Shown: in pieces, positions 1-9,255 of the stretch
How the letters are laid out: each line of letters opens with the position of its first letter
Position numbering within the stretch: the stretch's first letter is position 1
Origin: Chitinophaga oryziterrae
GTDB lineage: Bacteria > Bacteroidota > Bacteroidia > Chitinophagales > Chitinophagaceae
Length of the DNA stretch: 64,000 nt
Direction: 5' to 3'
Assembly: GCF_009758125.1 (NCBI RefSeq)
Contig: NZ_WRXO01000012.1
Location: 62,001-126,000 of the forward strand
Notes under the pieces: generated by a model
Seen by the model: only the letters and a program-made list of their open reading frames with translations
Told to the model about the DNA's origin: nothing
The model's database searches: none
Made by a program: the position numbers and the translations under genes

Positions 1-490
1 CTACCAGTGCAAGGTTCGATTTAGGGATCTGTGGTTTCTCCACGACTTTGCAGATGCTGCCGTTATCGTTCAGTTCTGCTACCCCGAAATTACGCGGATC
101 ATCTACTTTCTTGAGTCCCAGCTGGGAAACAGGAGAATGGATAAGATCTCTGAAATTCCCTTCACAGATAGTATCACCTAATACGATCAGCATTTCATCG
201 CCCTTTACCACCTGTCTTGTCAGTAAAATAGCATGTCCTGTTCCTTCGCGGCTGCTCTGCTGCACGAAATGACAGGTAAGGTGAGGATATTTTTTCAGTA
301 TATAATCCTGGATCTTTTCGCCCAGGTAACCTACCACGAAAACAAATTCCGAGATGCCGGCTTCTACCAGCTGATCAACTATTATACTGAGTATGGTTTT
401 TCCCGCCAGGGGAATCAGTGCTTTAGGCTGTGTATATGTATGCGGTCGCAGCTTGGTGCCAGCACCGGCTACTGGTATAATGGCCTTCAT
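1..490 (-). CDS. Sugar-1-phosphate nucleotidyltransferase, 3' part missing
   Basis: The minus strand reads open from an ATG at 490 to the window edge (163 codons). The start reads MKAIIPVAGAGTKLRPHT, the nucleotide-binding signature of the NTP_transferase family (GxGTxLRP with a Lys), followed by QPKALIPLAGK. These enzymes join a sugar-1-phosphate to an NTP, giving an NDP-sugar such as dTDP-glucose or UDP-GlcNAc. Later segments (VVGYLGEKIQDY, GTGHAILL, LIVLGDTI, VVEKP) fit the same fold. The C-terminus lies outside the window, so a fused acyltransferase (left-handed helix) domain cannot be excluded and the exact sugar is unknown. It is divergent from glyA. Confidence 0.85.
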   Translation of the reverse strand, partial: MKAIIPVAGAGTKLRPHTYTQPKALIPLAGKTILSIIVDQLVEAGISEFVFVVGYLGEKIQDYILKKYPHLTCHFVQQSSREGTGHAILLTRQVVKGDEMLIVLGDTICEGNFRDLIHSPVSQLGLKKVDDPRNFGVAELNDNGSICKVVEKPQIPKSNLALV

Positions 491-677
491 GTACGCAGTT
501 AATTAGATTAGATGTTCATTCACTCGTTACTGAGGGCGTGAAGGTAGTGTAAATTTTAAAAAGTCCATAGCTGTGGGTATTACAGACAGTTTAAAGCATT
601 GATAATATAGAGATCAATAGTATATATAACTATATCATGCTATTTAAATAGGAAAAATATCTACAGACTATCCATTA

Positions 678-713
678 TTGGCTATGCACTATTCACAAAT
701 TCGATTACCTTTG
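678..713 (+). promoter_or_regulatory. Probable glyA promoter (Bacteroidota type)
   Basis: TACCTTTG at 706-713 matches the TAnnTTTG -7 box of Bacteroidota primary-sigma promoters. It lies 20 bp before the glyA ATG. A TTG at 678-680 could serve as the -33 element, although 25 bp spacing is longer than usual. Confidence 0.5.
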
Positions 714-733
714 CTGCAAATTTTCAACATACA

Positions 734-2011
734 ATGCAAAGAGATCAGCAAATATTTAATATCATCGGCCAGGAGCTGGAGCGTCAGCGTCATGGCATAG
801 AATTGATCGCATCGGAAAACTTTACCAGTCTGCAGGTTATTCAGGCTATGGGAACCGTTTTGACCAATAAATATGCAGAAGGCTATCCCGGACGTAGATA
901 TTATGGCGGCTGTGAAATTGTGGACCTGAGCGAACAGTTGGCGATTGACAGGGCAAAAGAGATTTTTGGCGCTGAATACGCGAACGTACAGCCTCACTCG
1001 GGTGCACAGGCTAACGCAGCAGTAATGCTGGCGATATTAAAACCAGGTGATAAGATCCTGGGGCTGGACCTGAGCATGGGTGGACACCTGACACATGGTT
1101 CTCCTGTAAACTTTTCCGGTAAGCTTTATCAGCCGTTCTCCTATGGAGTGAATAAAGAGACTGGTCTTGTTGAGTATGATAAAATGGAAGAAATCGCCCT
1201 GCGCGAGAAACCACAGTTAATTATTTGTGGTGCTTCTGCTTACAGCCGCGACTGGGATTATAAACGTATCCGTGCGATCGCGGATCAGGTGGGTGCATTT
1301 GTAATGGCGGATATTGCTCATCCTGCCGGTCTGATTGCAAAAGGTTTATTAAACTCTCCTTTTGAACATTGTCATTTCGTCACTACTACTACACATAAAA
1401 CATTACGTGGACCTCGTGGTGGTTTGATCCTGTTAGGTAAAGACTTCGAAAATCCATTCGGTCTGAAGACGCCAAAAGGAGAGATCCGCATGATGAGTTC
1501 CCTGCTTGATATGGCTGTATTCCCCGGTATTCAGGGTGGTCCGCTGGAACACGTGATTGCTGCGAAAGCAGTTTCTTTCTTCGAGATCCTGACAGATGAA
1601 TACGGAGATTATACCAAACAGATCATCAAAAATGCACAGGCCATGTCTAAAGCATTTGTTGAGAAAGGGTATGAAATCGTATCTGGTGGTACTGATAATC
1701 ACCTGATGCTGATAGATCTGCGTAACAAGAATATCTCTGGTAAAAAAGCAGAACAGGTATTAGTGAAAGCTGATATTACTGTTAACAAGAACATGGTCCC
1801 TTTTGATGACAAGTCTGCATTCGTTACTTCCGGTATTCGTGTGGGTGTTCCTGCAATTACCAGTCGTGGTATGACAGAACAGCACATGGGACAGGTTGTT
1901 ACCTGGATAGATGAGTTGCTGATGGATGCTGATAATGAAGCGAAGATCACTTCTGTAAGAGGTGCAGTGAACGACTTTATGAAACAGTTCGTTTTGTATC
2001 CTGAATTATAA
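734..2011 (+). CDS. glyA: Serine hydroxymethyltransferase
   Basis: This PLP enzyme interconverts serine plus tetrahydrofolate and glycine plus 5,10-methylene-THF, the main source of one-carbon units. The 425-residue length is normal for the family. Visible signatures are ELIASENFTS near the N-terminus, YAEGYPGRRYYGGCE, HSGAQANAAV, and the PLP-lysine motif TTTTHKTLRGPRGG with Lys222. C-terminal GIRVGVPAITSRGM is also typical. The ATG at 734 follows a -7 box closely, so the leader is short. It is a single gene ended by a strong hairpin shared with the convergent ABC permease. Confidence 0.97.
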   Translation: MQRDQQIFNIIGQELERQRHGIELIASENFTSLQVIQAMGTVLTNKYAEGYPGRRYYGGCEIVDLSEQLAIDRAKEIFGAEYANVQPHSGAQANAAVMLAILKPGDKILGLDLSMGGHLTHGSPVNFSGKLYQPFSYGVNKETGLVEYDKMEEIALREKPQLIICGASAYSRDWDYKRIRAIADQVGAFVMADIAHPAGLIAKGLLNSPFEHCHFVTTTTHKTLRGPRGGLILLGKDFENPFGLKTPKGEIRMMSSLLDMAVFPGIQGGPLEHVIAAKAVSFFEILTDEYGDYTKQIIKNAQAMSKAFVEKGYEIVSGGTDNHLMLIDLRNKNISGKKAEQVLVKADITVNKNMVPFDDKSAFVTSGIRVGVPAITSRGMTEQHMGQVVTWIDELLMDADNEAKITSVRGAVNDFMKQFVLYPEL

Positions 2012-2030
2012 TTAAAACAGCTTTCTATAA

Positions 2031-2062
2031 AAAAAGACCTCGTAGTGATACGAGGTCTTTTT
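2031..2062. terminator. Bidirectional hairpin terminator between glyA and ABC permease
   Basis: A perfect 13-bp stem (2031-2043 with 2050-2062) around a 6-nt loop, with A-run and T-run on the two sides, lies between convergent stop codons. Confidence 0.85.
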
Positions 2063-2065
2063 ATT

Positions 2066-3373
2066 TTAGTACTTCTTGCCGATCCATTTAATGGCTTCTT
2101 TCCACGTAATCTTCTTTCCGTACATTAAGATACCGGTGCGGTAGATCTTACCCGCCATCCAGGTCATACCCAGGAAGCCAACTACCAGCAATACCATCGA
2201 CAATGCCAGGTGCCAGTAAGGCACTGTACCGGGTACACCGTAAGGTAATCTTGCCATCATCACCATAGGCGATGTAAACGGAATGATACTACCCCAGAAA
2301 GCCAGCTGGCTATCCGGATTTTGTACCGTAGATATCATGATCATCAATCCTATAATAATAGGTAAGGTGATAGGAAATGTCAATGATTGTACATCTGTGG
2401 GATCTTCATTTACCAGGCTGCCCACAGCGGCAAATAAGGCAGAATAAAACAGGTATCCTCCCAGGAAATAAAATATAAAACAGGAAATGATGAGAGTCCA
2501 GTTAATGCTGCCGATTACATAACGGACCTTTTCTATGGCGTCTATTGCAGCGGCATTACCACCGCTCTGCATGACCCCGCCACCTTCACTTACAGCGTGT
2601 AATGTTTCTGCTGAAAAGAACAGGGGCAGGATGAGTTGTAAGGAAAATATCAGGACTACCCATATCAGGAATTGTAACAGTCCAACTCCGGCAATACCAA
2701 TGATCTTCCCCATCATGAGTTGAAAAGGTTTTACACTGGAGATCATTACTTCTGCAATGCGGCTTACCTTCTCTTCCATCACACCACGCATTACCGCCAT
2801 ACCAAAGAACATGAGGATAATGTAAATGATAAATCCACTGGCATAACCTACACCATAAGCCACTGCCGAGTTACCCTTTTTACCATCAGCGCCCGATTTA
2901 AAATCAATAGTGATATCTGATTTTGCAGCAGCCAGTTTTTCTCTGTCAATACCGGCGTTTTCCAGTCGTTTTTCCTCTATGATATCATTTACATGTTTTG
3001 TGATATTGCTTTCTACCCCTATACCCGGTTGTCCGCTGCTGTAGTAAGTTATACCGGAAGGACGTTTCAGGTCCAGTTCAGGAATGTACAATAAGCCTGA
3101 GTAACCGTATTGTTCATACTTGAAGGTATCTATCTTTATATTCGTCAGGTACTTATAATAAGTGCCTTTACTATCGGGGAAACGGCCGAGGAACAGATGG
3201 CTGTCATCTACTACGGCAATACGTTTATCTTCACTACCACTGGTAGCAATTAATATAGGGATGATAAGCAGTCCGGCAAAGAATACAGGTATTAATAAAG
3301 TAACTACCAGGAAACTGCGTTTGCGTACACGTGTTAAGAATTCTCTTTTTATTATGAGCAGGATCTTATTCAT
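2066..3373 (-). CDS. ABC-2 type transporter permease (NatB-like)
   Basis: A 435-residue membrane protein with one N-terminal membrane segment (about 20-45), a large extracytoplasmic domain (about 50-185), then a group of five to six hydrophobic segments (about 185-420). This is the NatB/ABC-2 permease layout. The segment VMRGVMEEKVSRIAEVMISSVKP (split here: VMRGVMEEKVSRI, then AEVMISSVKP) is the characteristic cytoplasmic loop of the family. It lies 4 bp downstream of the ATPase gene, so the two form one exporter. NatAB homologues export Na+ or other small substrates, but the substrate cannot be read here. Confidence 0.85.
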   Translation of the reverse strand: MNKILLIIKREFLTRVRKRSFLVVTLLIPVFFAGLLIIPILIATSGSEDKRIAVVDDSHLFLGRFPDSKGTYYKYLTNIKIDTFKYEQYGYSGLLYIPELDLKRPSGITYYSSGQPGIGVESNITKHVNDIIEEKRLENAGIDREKLAAAKSDITIDFKSGADGKKGNSAVAYGVGYASGFIIYIILMFFGMAVMRGVMEEKVSRIAEVMISSVKPFQLMMGKIIGIAGVGLLQFLIWVVLIFSLQLILPLFFSAETLHAVSEGGGVMQSGGNAAAIDAIEKVRYVIGSINWTLIISCFIFYFLGGYLFYSALFAAVGSLVNEDPTDVQSLTFPITLPIIIGLMIMISTVQNPDSQLAFWGSIIPFTSPMVMMARLPYGVPGTVPYWHLALSMVLLVVGFLGMTWMAGKIYRTGILMYGKKITWKEAIKWIGKKY

Positions 3374-3377
3374 AAAA

Positions 3378-4298
3378 TTAGTTTAGTGGTTGTTCCATCT
3401 CCTGTACTTTGTTAATGAATACTTCGTTGATAGAGGGCAGAATTTCCTGGAAATAAGTGATAGGGATATCATGTTTGATAAAGTGCATAAGGATGTCGTT
3501 GGTGGTACTTCCTTCGCTTAGTTTTACCGTGTATGCATGATCTTCCTGTTTGATGATACTGAAGTGCCAGGTAGCCATCTGAGCGAAGTTAGGCATGGTA
3601 CCAACACCGATGCGGAACAGGTCTTGTTTGAAGTCGTGTTTGATCTGTTTAACTTCTCCATCCAGTATCTTCTTTCCTTTATTTACCAGTATGATCCTGT
3701 CACAGATCTCTTCCACCTGTTCCATACGGTGGGTAGAGAAAATGATGGTGGTGCCACTTTTACTTAGGTCGAATATTTCCTGCTTGATAAGATTGGCATT
3801 GATAGGGTCCAGACCGGAGAATGGTTCATCCAGGATCAGCAGGGAAGGGTTGTGGATGATAGTAGAAATGAACTGTACTTTCTGTTGCATCCCTTTACTG
3901 AGTTCTTCTACTTTCTTGTTATACCATGTATTGATATCCAGCTTATCAAACCAGTATTTGATCTTCTCCTTTGCTTCTTTTTCCCGCATTCCTTTCAGTT
4001 GTGCGAGGTAGAGGGTTTGTTCCCCTACTTTCATCTTTTTATAGAGCCCTCTTTCTTCCGGCATATAGCCGATGGACTGTATATCCCGTTCGGGATCAAA
4101 GGGGCGGTCGTTGAATAGTATCTGACCATGGTCGGGGTAAAAGATACCAGTGATCATCCGCAGTAGCGTGGTTTTGCCCGCGCCGTTAGGCCCCAGCAAT
4201 CCGAAGATGCTACCACGGGGGATAACAAAACTGATATCGTCTACAGCCTTATGCGTAGCATAGTCTTTTCTCAGGTTTTTGACTTCGATGAGGTTCAT
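3378..4298 (-). CDS. ABC transporter ATP-binding protein (NatA-like)
   Basis: This 306-residue ATPase drives the adjacent ABC-2 permease. It has Walker A GPNGAGKTT near residue 37-45, a signature loop LSKGMQQKVQ, Walker B LLILDEPFSGLD and the H-loop FSTHRMEQ. The C-terminal extension of about 80 residues after the nucleotide-binding domain resembles the DUF4162 tail common in NatA-like proteins. The ATG at 4298 is the first in frame. The two-gene exporter unit reads away from the LytTR genes with a 65-bp gap, so co-transcription with them is possible. Confidence 0.92.
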   Translation of the reverse strand: MNLIEVKNLRKDYATHKAVDDISFVIPRGSIFGLLGPNGAGKTTLLRMITGIFYPDHGQILFNDRPFDPERDIQSIGYMPEERGLYKKMKVGEQTLYLAQLKGMREKEAKEKIKYWFDKLDINTWYNKKVEELSKGMQQKVQFISTIIHNPSLLILDEPFSGLDPINANLIKQEIFDLSKSGTTIIFSTHRMEQVEEICDRIILVNKGKKILDGEVKQIKHDFKQDLFRIGVGTMPNFAQMATWHFSIIKQEDHAYTVKLSEGSTTNDILMHFIKHDIPITYFQEILPSINEVFINKVQEMEQPLN

Positions 4299-4363
4299 GA
4301 ACTAAAAGTAAGTTTTTATTTGCTTACTAGTAGTCGTTTTAGCTTACCAGATAAAATGGAATA

Positions 4364-5056
4364 TTATTTAAGAATTCTATCTACTTCATCTGCATAAGCA
4401 GCGCCTATACTTACCGGTACAGCGCCTATGTATAAATTGTTCTTGTCTGCTTTTTCTATTTTATTATTAGCGACAATGAAAGAGCGGTGTACCCGTGTAA
4501 ACTGGGATGGAGGCAGCAGAGCCAATGCTTCCTGCATAGATAAGCGGGAAAGAAGGCGCCGGTCTTTCATTACAAAGCTGATGTAATTACCGGCGCTTTC
4601 CAGGTAAAGTATTTCATCCAGCTGAAGTTTGAATTGTTCATACCCGCTTTTTATCATGATATAAGCAGGAGCATCTTTCATGGAGCTTTTAACTATCATT
4701 TCCAGTAACGACTTTGCCTTATTGCAGGCTTTTGAAAACCGCTCTGAGGAGAACGGTTTTAATAAGTAGTCGATGGCATCCAGTTCAAAGCTTTGCACCG
4801 CATGTTCAGAATAGGCCGTGGTGAAGATGACCAATGGAGAACCCGGCAGGGCCGTCATGAGCTCCAGGCCGGATATATCCGGCATTTTTATATCCAGGAA
4901 TACCAGGTCTGTTTTGTTATCTTTTAAATATGACAATGCCTCGTAAGGATCGGTAAAATAACCTTTTATTTCCAGGAAAGGGACTTGTTCCGCATGTGTG
5001 CTGATGACAGACAAAGCAACCTGTTCATCATCGATAGCAATTGCATTTATTTTCAT
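4364..5056 (-). CDS. LytTR-family response regulator
   Basis: A 230-residue two-component regulator. Residues 1-120 are a receiver domain with the acidic pocket DDE at 9-11, phospho-acceptor Asp55 in FLDIKMPD, and the K of LLKPF. Residues about 130-230 are a LytTR DNA-binding domain (IMIKSGYEQFKLQLDEILYL ... FTRVHRSFIVA). Its start overlaps the kinase stop by four bases (ATGA), so kinase and regulator are translationally coupled. Its target is not evident; LytTR proteins usually bind pairs of direct repeats near promoters. Confidence 0.93.
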   Translation of the reverse strand: MKINAIAIDDEQVALSVISTHAEQVPFLEIKGYFTDPYEALSYLKDNKTDLVFLDIKMPDISGLELMTALPGSPLVIFTTAYSEHAVQSFELDAIDYLLKPFSSERFSKACNKAKSLLEMIVKSSMKDAPAYIMIKSGYEQFKLQLDEILYLESAGNYISFVMKDRRLLSRLSMQEALALLPPSQFTRVHRSFIVANNKIEKADKNNLYIGAVPVSIGAAYADEVDRILK

Positions 5057-6558
5057 CCTATTTGTATGGTAAGATGTACAAAAAATTCGGTGCCTGTTTC
5101 GCGTATGCTGAGGTCATGTTTGCCCGGGTATAATAATGCCAGTCGTTGTTTTACATTATTCAAACCGATACCCATGCTATCATATTCCACATCACTGCTT
5201 CTGATAGCGTGTACGGTATTAAACACATCAAAATAAATCTTATCTGCAGTACATGATAATGATACAGAGATACGGGATTTATTGCGCTGACTTATTCCAT
5301 ATTTAAATGCATTTTCTACAAAAGGGATCAGCAACATGGGTGCTATCTCATGCTCACATAATGTTTCATTGATAGTTACATCTATGAGTATATCCGGTGA
5401 TCCCTGTGTACGTAACCTTTGCAGTGCTATGTAATTTTGCAGGTAAGCAATTTCTTTATCCAATGGAATATGTTCCATTACATTGTCGTGCAGCATGAAG
5501 CGCATCATATCTCCCAGCTTCTGGATGCCTTCTCCTGTAGCGCTTGCTTTTTCCTGTAAGGCAGTACCGTACAATGTATTGAGCGCATTGAATAAGAAGT
5601 GCGGATTAATCTGCCAGCGGAGAAAATCGAGACCCGCTTCTGAGTGGTCCAATGCAGTCTTTAATCCACGGACTTCCACTTTTCTGTTGTGTCTGGCCTG
5701 GTAGATCCACCAGGAAACAGGTATTACGATAGCAGCTTCGAAAGCATATACTGCCGGCACAATTGCAAAGATTCCAGCTTTAATTTCAGGTATTGTTATT
5801 AGTATAAACGCGCCCAGGATAAACCCTGTGAGGGAAACGGTCGCCAATTCCCGAATCAGTTCACGTTTGTTTTTGTGTTGTTCAAAGTTTGGGAAAATCC
5901 GGTACTGGCAAACAAAATAAATGAAGAAATAATACAGGCTGGTAAAAAAGAGTATTATTGTCCCTCTGATTTCGCCTCTGGCCCCACCGAATACCGGTAG
6001 TGCGACCAATATCGCCAGCATTATTATTACTTCTACTTTTATTTCTTTGAACCATGGTTTGCTGATTACTTTGCGGTACAGCTGATCAAAGAACAAATAG
6101 CGGGCAGCATAATACAATATATATATGGTAGCGTAAAATATGGTGATGATGAAGGCTTGTTTTACGCAATGTGTATATACTCCCTTTACAGTTTTGTATA
6201 CACCGAAGAGATAACCGTAATACCATGTATCGGATATCATAATAGTGAGGAATACTACGCCACACGTAATTACAGAAAATAGTATCCCAAGAAAAAAGCG
6301 TTGTTGTTCCAGGTATACGGGAACTATGTATCCATGAATGAATATAAAGGCAGCATATACAACTGTGATATAAGCGAGTAATGGTAACAGATAATGTTTA
6401 TAATAATCGAACACCTGGTGGTAGTGTTCGAATTTATATCCATACTGATGCTGCAGGTCAAATACATTTGAGGTGACACTTTGCGAGAGTAGTGTAAATA
6501 TGATGAGCAGGTAGATACCTGTAGCGGCAGCAAGTTCTGTTTTTGTGAATTTGTTCAT
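5053..6558 (-). CDS. LytS-like sensor histidine kinase
   Basis: A 501-residue membrane kinase. The N-terminal half (about 1-285) contains roughly eight hydrophobic segments and no recognisable extracellular sensor domain. The His_kinase box WQINPHFLFNALNTL carries His320, and the ATP-binding part has PMLLIPFVENAFKYG and GIGLNNVKQRL. This is the standard partner of LytTR regulators. It overlaps the downstream regulator by 4 bp. The membrane-embedded input domain suggests sensing of a membrane or envelope signal, which is inference. Confidence 0.9.
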   Translation of the reverse strand: MNKFTKTELAAATGIYLLIIFTLLSQSVTSNVFDLQHQYGYKFEHYHQVFDYYKHYLLPLLAYITVVYAAFIFIHGYIVPVYLEQQRFFLGILFSVITCGVVFLTIMISDTWYYGYLFGVYKTVKGVYTHCVKQAFIITIFYATIYILYYAARYLFFDQLYRKVISKPWFKEIKVEVIIMLAILVALPVFGGARGEIRGTIILFFTSLYYFFIYFVCQYRIFPNFEQHKNKRELIRELATVSLTGFILGAFILITIPEIKAGIFAIVPAVYAFEAAIVIPVSWWIYQARHNRKVEVRGLKTALDHSEAGLDFLRWQINPHFLFNALNTLYGTALQEKASATGEGIQKLGDMMRFMLHDNVMEHIPLDKEIAYLQNYIALQRLRTQGSPDILIDVTINETLCEHEIAPMLLIPFVENAFKYGISQRNKSRISVSLSCTADKIYFDVFNTVHAIRSSDVEYDSMGIGLNNVKQRLALLYPGKHDLSIRETGTEFFVHLTIQIG

Positions 6559-6627
6559 AAGGATAAAACTTTCAGCAATGATAATTATCCCTTGCGCACT
6601 TTTTTGATATATGTGACTAAAGTATAA

Positions 6628-8190
6628 TTATCGGGTGTAAAAACCTATAATCATCTCTGCTACACGTTCTCCATCCATGGCAGCGGATACGATCCCACCA
6701 GCATAACCGGCTCCTTCCCCACAGGGATACAAGCCATTGATTTGCGGATGCATCAGTGTATCATCATTACGGGGAATGCGTACAGGAGAGGAAGTGCGGG
6801 ATTCTGTGGCTACTACTACAGCATCTTCTGTATAATATCCTCTCATCTTATTTCCAAATGCTTTGAAAGCCTTTGCCAGCCTGTTATGTACACTAGCAGG
6901 CAATACCTCGCGCAGGTTTACGCTGTTGAGGCCGGGTAAATAAGAACAGGGAGGTAAGGAAGAAGATACTTTACTGTTTACGAAATCAGTCATTCGCTGA
7001 GCAGGCGCAACAAATAATCCGCCTCCTGCATTAAAGGAATCCCGTTCTACCATTTGCTGATAGTACATGGCAGACAAGGGGCCTTTATCTGCAAAGGGAA
7101 TAAAGTCTGATTCATCTACGGTTACTACCATGCCGGAATTTGCGTAGGGGTTGTCTCGTTTTGAAGGAGACCAGCCATTCACAACCAGTTCTCCCGGGTC
7201 TGTTGCAGCAGGAGCGATGATCCCACCAGGGCACATACAGAATGAAAATACACCACGGCCATCTACCTGTTCAACGAGGCTATAGCTGGCCGGAGGTAAT
7301 AATTCGTTACGGACAGGGTTATGATATTGTGCGCTATCTATTAATTGTTGCGGATGTTCTATTCTTACGCCTAATGCAAAAGGTTTGGCATGTATCAATA
7401 TGTCCTTTTGTGCCAACAACCTGAAAATATCTCTGGCCGAGTGCCCTGTAGCCAGGATAATCTGACGGGAAGAAAATGTTTGTCCCGCAGTTGTTTGTAC
7501 ACCGGTAACCTGATTGTTTTTTATCAGAATATCTGATACTTTTTGCTCAAAGTGCACTTCCCCTCCGCTGTTTTCAATCTGTTCGCGCATGGCGATGATG
7601 ATATGCGGGAGTTTATTGGTGCCGATGTGTGGATGTGCATCGTACATTATTTTTTCGGTGGCGCCGAAATGAACAAAAATGCTGAGGATACGGTTGATGT
7701 CTCCTCTTTTATTAGACCGTGTATATAATTTCCCATCTGAGTAAGTACCCGCCCCACCTTCCCCAAAACAATAGTTTGAATCGGGATGTACGATACCTGT
7801 TTTATTTAATACCGCGAGGTCCCGGCGGCGGGCGCGTACATCTTTTCCTCTTTCCAGCACTATAGGTCTGATGCCGGACTCTATGAGCCGCAAAGCGGCG
7901 AATAAGCCCGCGGGGCCTGCACCTATGACGACAGCAGTTGGAGCATCAGCAGGAAGAGAATCATATACTGGTATGATCCTTTCGCGTTCAACGAAGGGTT
8001 CATCTATAAATACTTTTACAGTGAGCATGAAGTACACTTGCCTGGAACGCGCGTCGATAGAGCGTTTTAGCAGGTGGAAGCCTGTGATGGCCGAAGGTTT
8101 TATACCTAGTGCAATAGCTGCCTGTGTGAGAATGGTATTATCAGATGCGGCCTGTGAAGGCAGGAGTTTGAGAGAGATTTGTTGTATCAT
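6628..8190 (-). CDS. NAD(P)/FAD-dependent dehydrogenase (COG2509-like)
   Basis: A 520-residue flavoprotein. An N-terminal stretch of about 85 residues precedes the FAD-binding Rossmann motif VVIGAGPAGLFAALRLIESG ending in an acidic VLERG. Further family features are FGEGGAGTYSDGKLYTR, ATGHSARDIF and the C-terminal PCGEGAGYAGGIVSAAMDG. This matches the COG2509 'uncharacterised FAD-dependent dehydrogenases', often annotated only as NAD(P)/FAD-dependent oxidoreductase; the physiological substrate is not known to me. The ATG at 8190 is well placed. It lies downstream of the DUF3127 gene but is separated by a strong terminator, so it is probably transcribed alone. Confidence 0.88.
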   Translation of the reverse strand: MIQQISLKLLPSQAASDNTILTQAAIALGIKPSAITGFHLLKRSIDARSRQVYFMLTVKVFIDEPFVERERIIPVYDSLPADAPTAVVIGAGPAGLFAALRLIESGIRPIVLERGKDVRARRRDLAVLNKTGIVHPDSNYCFGEGGAGTYSDGKLYTRSNKRGDINRILSIFVHFGATEKIMYDAHPHIGTNKLPHIIIAMREQIENSGGEVHFEQKVSDILIKNNQVTGVQTTAGQTFSSRQIILATGHSARDIFRLLAQKDILIHAKPFALGVRIEHPQQLIDSAQYHNPVRNELLPPASYSLVEQVDGRGVFSFCMCPGGIIAPAATDPGELVVNGWSPSKRDNPYANSGMVVTVDESDFIPFADKGPLSAMYYQQMVERDSFNAGGGLFVAPAQRMTDFVNSKVSSSLPPCSYLPGLNSVNLREVLPASVHNRLAKAFKAFGNKMRGYYTEDAVVVATESRTSSPVRIPRNDDTLMHPQINGLYPCGEGAGYAGGIVSAAMDGERVAEMIIGFYTR

Positions 8191-8235
8191 ACTGACGGTT
8201 AGGTATTTATCCTAAAACATTGTAAAGATAGAAAA

Positions 8236-8263
8236 CGGGTACCTGGTTTTATCCAGGTACCCG
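8236..8263 (-). terminator. Terminator after DUF3127 gene
   Basis: An 11-bp perfect stem (8236-8246 with 8253-8263) is followed on the minus strand by a T-rich tract. It lies between the DUF3127 stop and the FAD dehydrogenase start. Confidence 0.8.
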
Positions 8264-8291
8264 CTAATATATTTTGTTAATGAGTTGTTAT

Positions 8292-8681
8292 TTAGAACGG
8301 TAAATCATCAGCCTGTGAGCTGCTACCGCCAGAGGAAACTTCCTGTGAGGTATTGTAGTTAGGTTGTGCATCCGTGGTTGGGCCACCAGCAACTACAGAC
8401 TCCATACGCCATGCGTCGAGGTTGGTGATGTAGTTAACACGGCCGTCTTTTTCCCAACGTGTACCTTTAATATTAAAGTAAACCTTCACTGTCTCGCCTT
8501 CGTTGAAACGGTCTACGATAGCTGTTCTATCCTGTACCGCCTGGAACTTGATAAAGTTGTTGATAACACGGCCATTGATATCATCAGACTTTTCGATAAC
8601 GAACTCCCGTGTCTTAAAGGTTTCGCTACGTTGCATCGTATTATACTTCACGATCAGCTTTCCGGTTATTTCAAAACTCAT
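8292..8681 (-). CDS. DUF3127 domain protein
   Basis: A 129-residue protein that matches DUF3127, a small OB-fold-like family common in Bacteroidota: MSFEITGKLIVKYNTMQRSE at the start, the charged core FKTREFVIEK, and NYITNLDAWRME. The C-terminal 30 residues are low-complexity Gly/Ser/Gln ending in DDLPF. An acidic tail ending in DDLPF resembles the C-terminal tip of single-stranded DNA-binding proteins, so a role with nucleic acids is a reasonable guess but not established. A -7 box TATCTTTG lies 29 bp upstream. Confidence 0.85.
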   Translation of the reverse strand: MSFEITGKLIVKYNTMQRSETFKTREFVIEKSDDINGRVINNFIKFQAVQDRTAIVDRFNEGETVKVYFNIKGTRWEKDGRVNYITNLDAWRMESVVAGGPTTDAQPNYNTSQEVSSGGSSSQADDLPF

Positions 8682-9255
8682 ATAAAAAATTTTAACTGTT
8701 CTAGAGGGTCAAAGATAGGTTTTTTAAAAGAAGTCGAGCGCAATAAAATTTAAAACAATTAGTTATCAGTAGAGTAACAAAATTACATGCGCGTATATAA
8801 TAAATTTGCATGGTATTTGCATACTCAAAGCACATTTTTTTAAGTGCAATTACTAACATAGTTTTGCACCCCCTCGGGGAATTATTAACATAAGGGCATA
8901 ACCATAAAAGGTGGTTTTTAATCATACAATATTATTTTATCTGTAAGTATACATATCTATGGCAAAGGAGTTAATGCCAACTGGAAAGGCCTGTATATCA
9001 AAGCAGTGTGGTAGTATATTACATCATATCAAATTGATAACAAAAAGAGCGTGATAACAATGGATAAAAGAGTAAAATTTATAGTCGACGAACTGTAATA
9101 CGAGAATCAGAAACAAGGGGAGATAAATTTTTTTTTTCAACATTTTCTACAGATATTCGTCGTCCTGTCTGAAAATCTCTCAACTCCCCACGTTGAAAGA
9201 TTTAAAATTCGAGAAACATCCTTAATTCAAGAACAACATAATTTTTAAAATCTCA
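8682..9255. other. Non-coding region between DUF3127 gene and dnaA
   Basis: 574 bp, AT-rich, between divergent genes. On the minus strand TATCTTTG (8710-8717) with TTG 23 bp upstream is a credible promoter for the DUF3127 gene. On the plus strand TAGTTTTG (8859-8866) could start a long leader for dnaA. I saw no exact TTATNCACA DnaA boxes, so there is no sequence support for calling this oriC. Two very short reading frames (8959-9054, 31 codons; 9060-9098, 12 codons) are present without further support. Confidence 0.5.

Noticed and set aside
8959..9054. A 31-codon frame upstream of dnaA (MAKELMPTGKACISK...)
   Set aside because: No convincing promoter directly before it and no family recognised; too short to call without conservation data.
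8682..9255. Possible replication origin next to dnaA
   Set aside because: I could not find exact TTATNCACA boxes or an obvious iteron cluster; proximity to dnaA alone is not enough.
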